DNA from: an uncultured delta proteobacterium
GTDB taxonomy: Bacteria; Desulfobacterota; WTBG01; CAIYCZ01; CAIRTM01
Direction of reading: 5' to 3'
DNA length: 64,000 nt
Assembly: GCA_903881505.1 (NCBI GenBank)
Contig: CAIRTM010000077.1
Span: forward strand, 1 to 64,000
Position 1 is the first letter of the stretch; each line of letters begins with the position of its first letter. The notes beneath the pieces are model-generated. The model searched no databases. It was not told the origin of the DNA and was given only the letters and a program-made list of their open reading frames with translations. Both the position numbers and the translations under genes were made by a program. Shown in pieces: positions 63,361-64,000 of the stretch.

Positions 63361-63999
63361 CTACTCCTGTTCCGGTGCGCGCTTGCGCATCAGGGTGCAG
63401 AAAGCGCACGGTGCCGGCAGGTCGGGCGCAAGGCCCATTTCCTGCTTGTCCTCGACGCTTAAATTGTCAAGATGCGTGGCCGTGAGCGAGACTATTTCAA
63501 AATACGGCTCAACCGCCGCGGTGATCTGGCCGGCCGACAGCCGCGAGGGGCACACGGCCTGCCCGTCGAGGCTGCTGCTGATATTGAGCCAGTGGCCGCC
63601 TTCGCGCAGGCATTGCGCGATCCTGCGGGCCAGCATGTCGCGGTGCTCCGGGTTTGAAAACCCGTGCAGGCAGCCAAGGTCGAACACAAAGCCGAAATCC
63701 GTGCCCGGCAGGGGATCCTCGAAAAAATCGGCCAGCACAAAGGCGCATGCATCGGCGCCATCCTTTGCGCGGGCCTGCGCAAGGGCGGTTGCCGACAGGT
63801 CCATGGCCGTCACGTCAAAGCCCCGGCCCGCCAGCCAGATGGCGTTCGTTCCGGTGCCGCAGCCGAGCTCAAGCGCCCTGCAGGGCCTGATCGGGGTGTT
63901 TTGAACAATATCCGCAAGGTGGCTGTCCGGCCGCTTGACATCCCAGGGCGTGAATTTGTCCTGATAGAGCTGTTCCCAGTCGATACCGTCTTTGATCAT
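63361..63999 (-). CDS. Class I SAM-dependent methyltransferase, TehB/thiopurine-like
   Basis: 212 aa. Motif I ALELGCGTGTNAIWLAGRGFDVTAMDLS, motif II FGFVFDLGCLHGF, and the N-terminal WEQLYQDKFTPWDVKRPD typical of thiopurine- or tellurite-type methyltransferases (TehB, TPMT). Four Cys and a C-terminal CAFCTLMRKRAPEQE (CxxC) may be metal-binding. The ATG at 63999 lies 1 nt from the window end, so a longer start outside cannot be excluded. Confidence 0.85.
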   Translation of the reverse strand: MIKDGIDWEQLYQDKFTPWDVKRPDSHLADIVQNTPIRPCRALELGCGTGTNAIWLAGRGFDVTAMDLSATALAQARAKDGADACAFVLADFFEDPLPGTDFGFVFDLGCLHGFSNPEHRDMLARRIAQCLREGGHWLNISSSLDGQAVCPSRLSAGQITAAVEPYFEIVSLTATHLDNLSVEDKQEMGLAPDLPAPCAFCTLMRKRAPEQE

Positions 64000-64000
64000 G

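Overview
The window is GC-rich, densely coding chromosomal DNA with no phage, insertion sequence, tRNA, rRNA or CRISPR array that I can see. The gene content points to a Gram-negative bacterium: a Wzm/Wzt-type polysaccharide exporter, lipoproteins, a periplasmic YcbB/YcbK-type peptidoglycan pair, lytic transglycosylases, a tail-specific protease and a complete Bat operon. The style of the secreted Cys-rich repeat protein, the PaaK-type ligase, the DUF4384 and DUF4124 proteins and several two-component systems suggest Desulfobacterota (former Deltaproteobacteria). That placement is inference from gene content only.

Layout. 130-3796 (minus): a YggS-type PLP protein, the wreck of an aldehyde dehydrogenase gene, a type I-beta DAHP synthase and a phenylacetate-CoA ligase. 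4007-7653 (minus): archease with asparagine synthetase, then metK; both units end in recognisable hairpin-plus-U terminators. 7960-9803 (plus): inositol-phosphatase, lytic transglycosylase and dUTPase in one short operon, fired from a promoter divergent to metK.

9833-34320 (minus, so read from 34320 downwards) is the most distinctive part: about 24 kb and some 20 consecutive genes, many overlapping by 4-20 nt, for a surface polysaccharide. It opens with the ABC exporter (wzm, wzt with a glycan-binding tail). It continues with GT2 and GT4 glycosyltransferases, a glycosyltransferase-methyltransferase fusion, an asparagine-synthetase-like PP-loop enzyme without its N-terminal Cys, a nucleotidyltransferase-thymidylate-kinase-like fusion next to a second P-loop kinase, two paralogous multi-membrane-span proteins flanking a head-to-tail double GT4, a DPM1-like transferase, an LPG-synthase-like membrane protein, another GT2 and a radical SAM/SPASM-like protein. 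A secreted HEAT/DUF4384 protein closes the run. No sugar-nucleotide synthesis genes are present, so precursors must come from elsewhere. The combination suggests a glycan with unusual modifications (phosphate, methyl, amide or amino-acid groups).

34379-37778 (minus): a peptide-binding lipoprotein gene broken at a 10-base homopolymer, then DUF4186 overlapping a stand-alone ParB-like protein, then a U32-peptidase-like protein. 37963-43777 (plus): tail-specific protease translationally coupled to a soluble PAS/GAF histidine kinase, an unknown protein, and an FMN split-barrel protein. 43825-50667: two iron-sulfur-flavoprotein-like reductases, an MltB-type transglycosylase, a large secreted propeller/Cys-repeat protein, the YcbK/YcbB pair, and a zinc-ribbon microprotein. 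50916-52971 (plus): an OmpR-type regulator and its kinase. 53280-62879 (minus): a parvulin lipoprotein, then moxR-DUF58-DUF4381-batA-batBC-batD-batE. A second copy of the zinc-ribbon microprotein and a TehB-like methyltransferase close the window.

Start codons were re-chosen where a Shine-Dalgarno match, overlap or promoter argued for it; these choices are stated in each entry.
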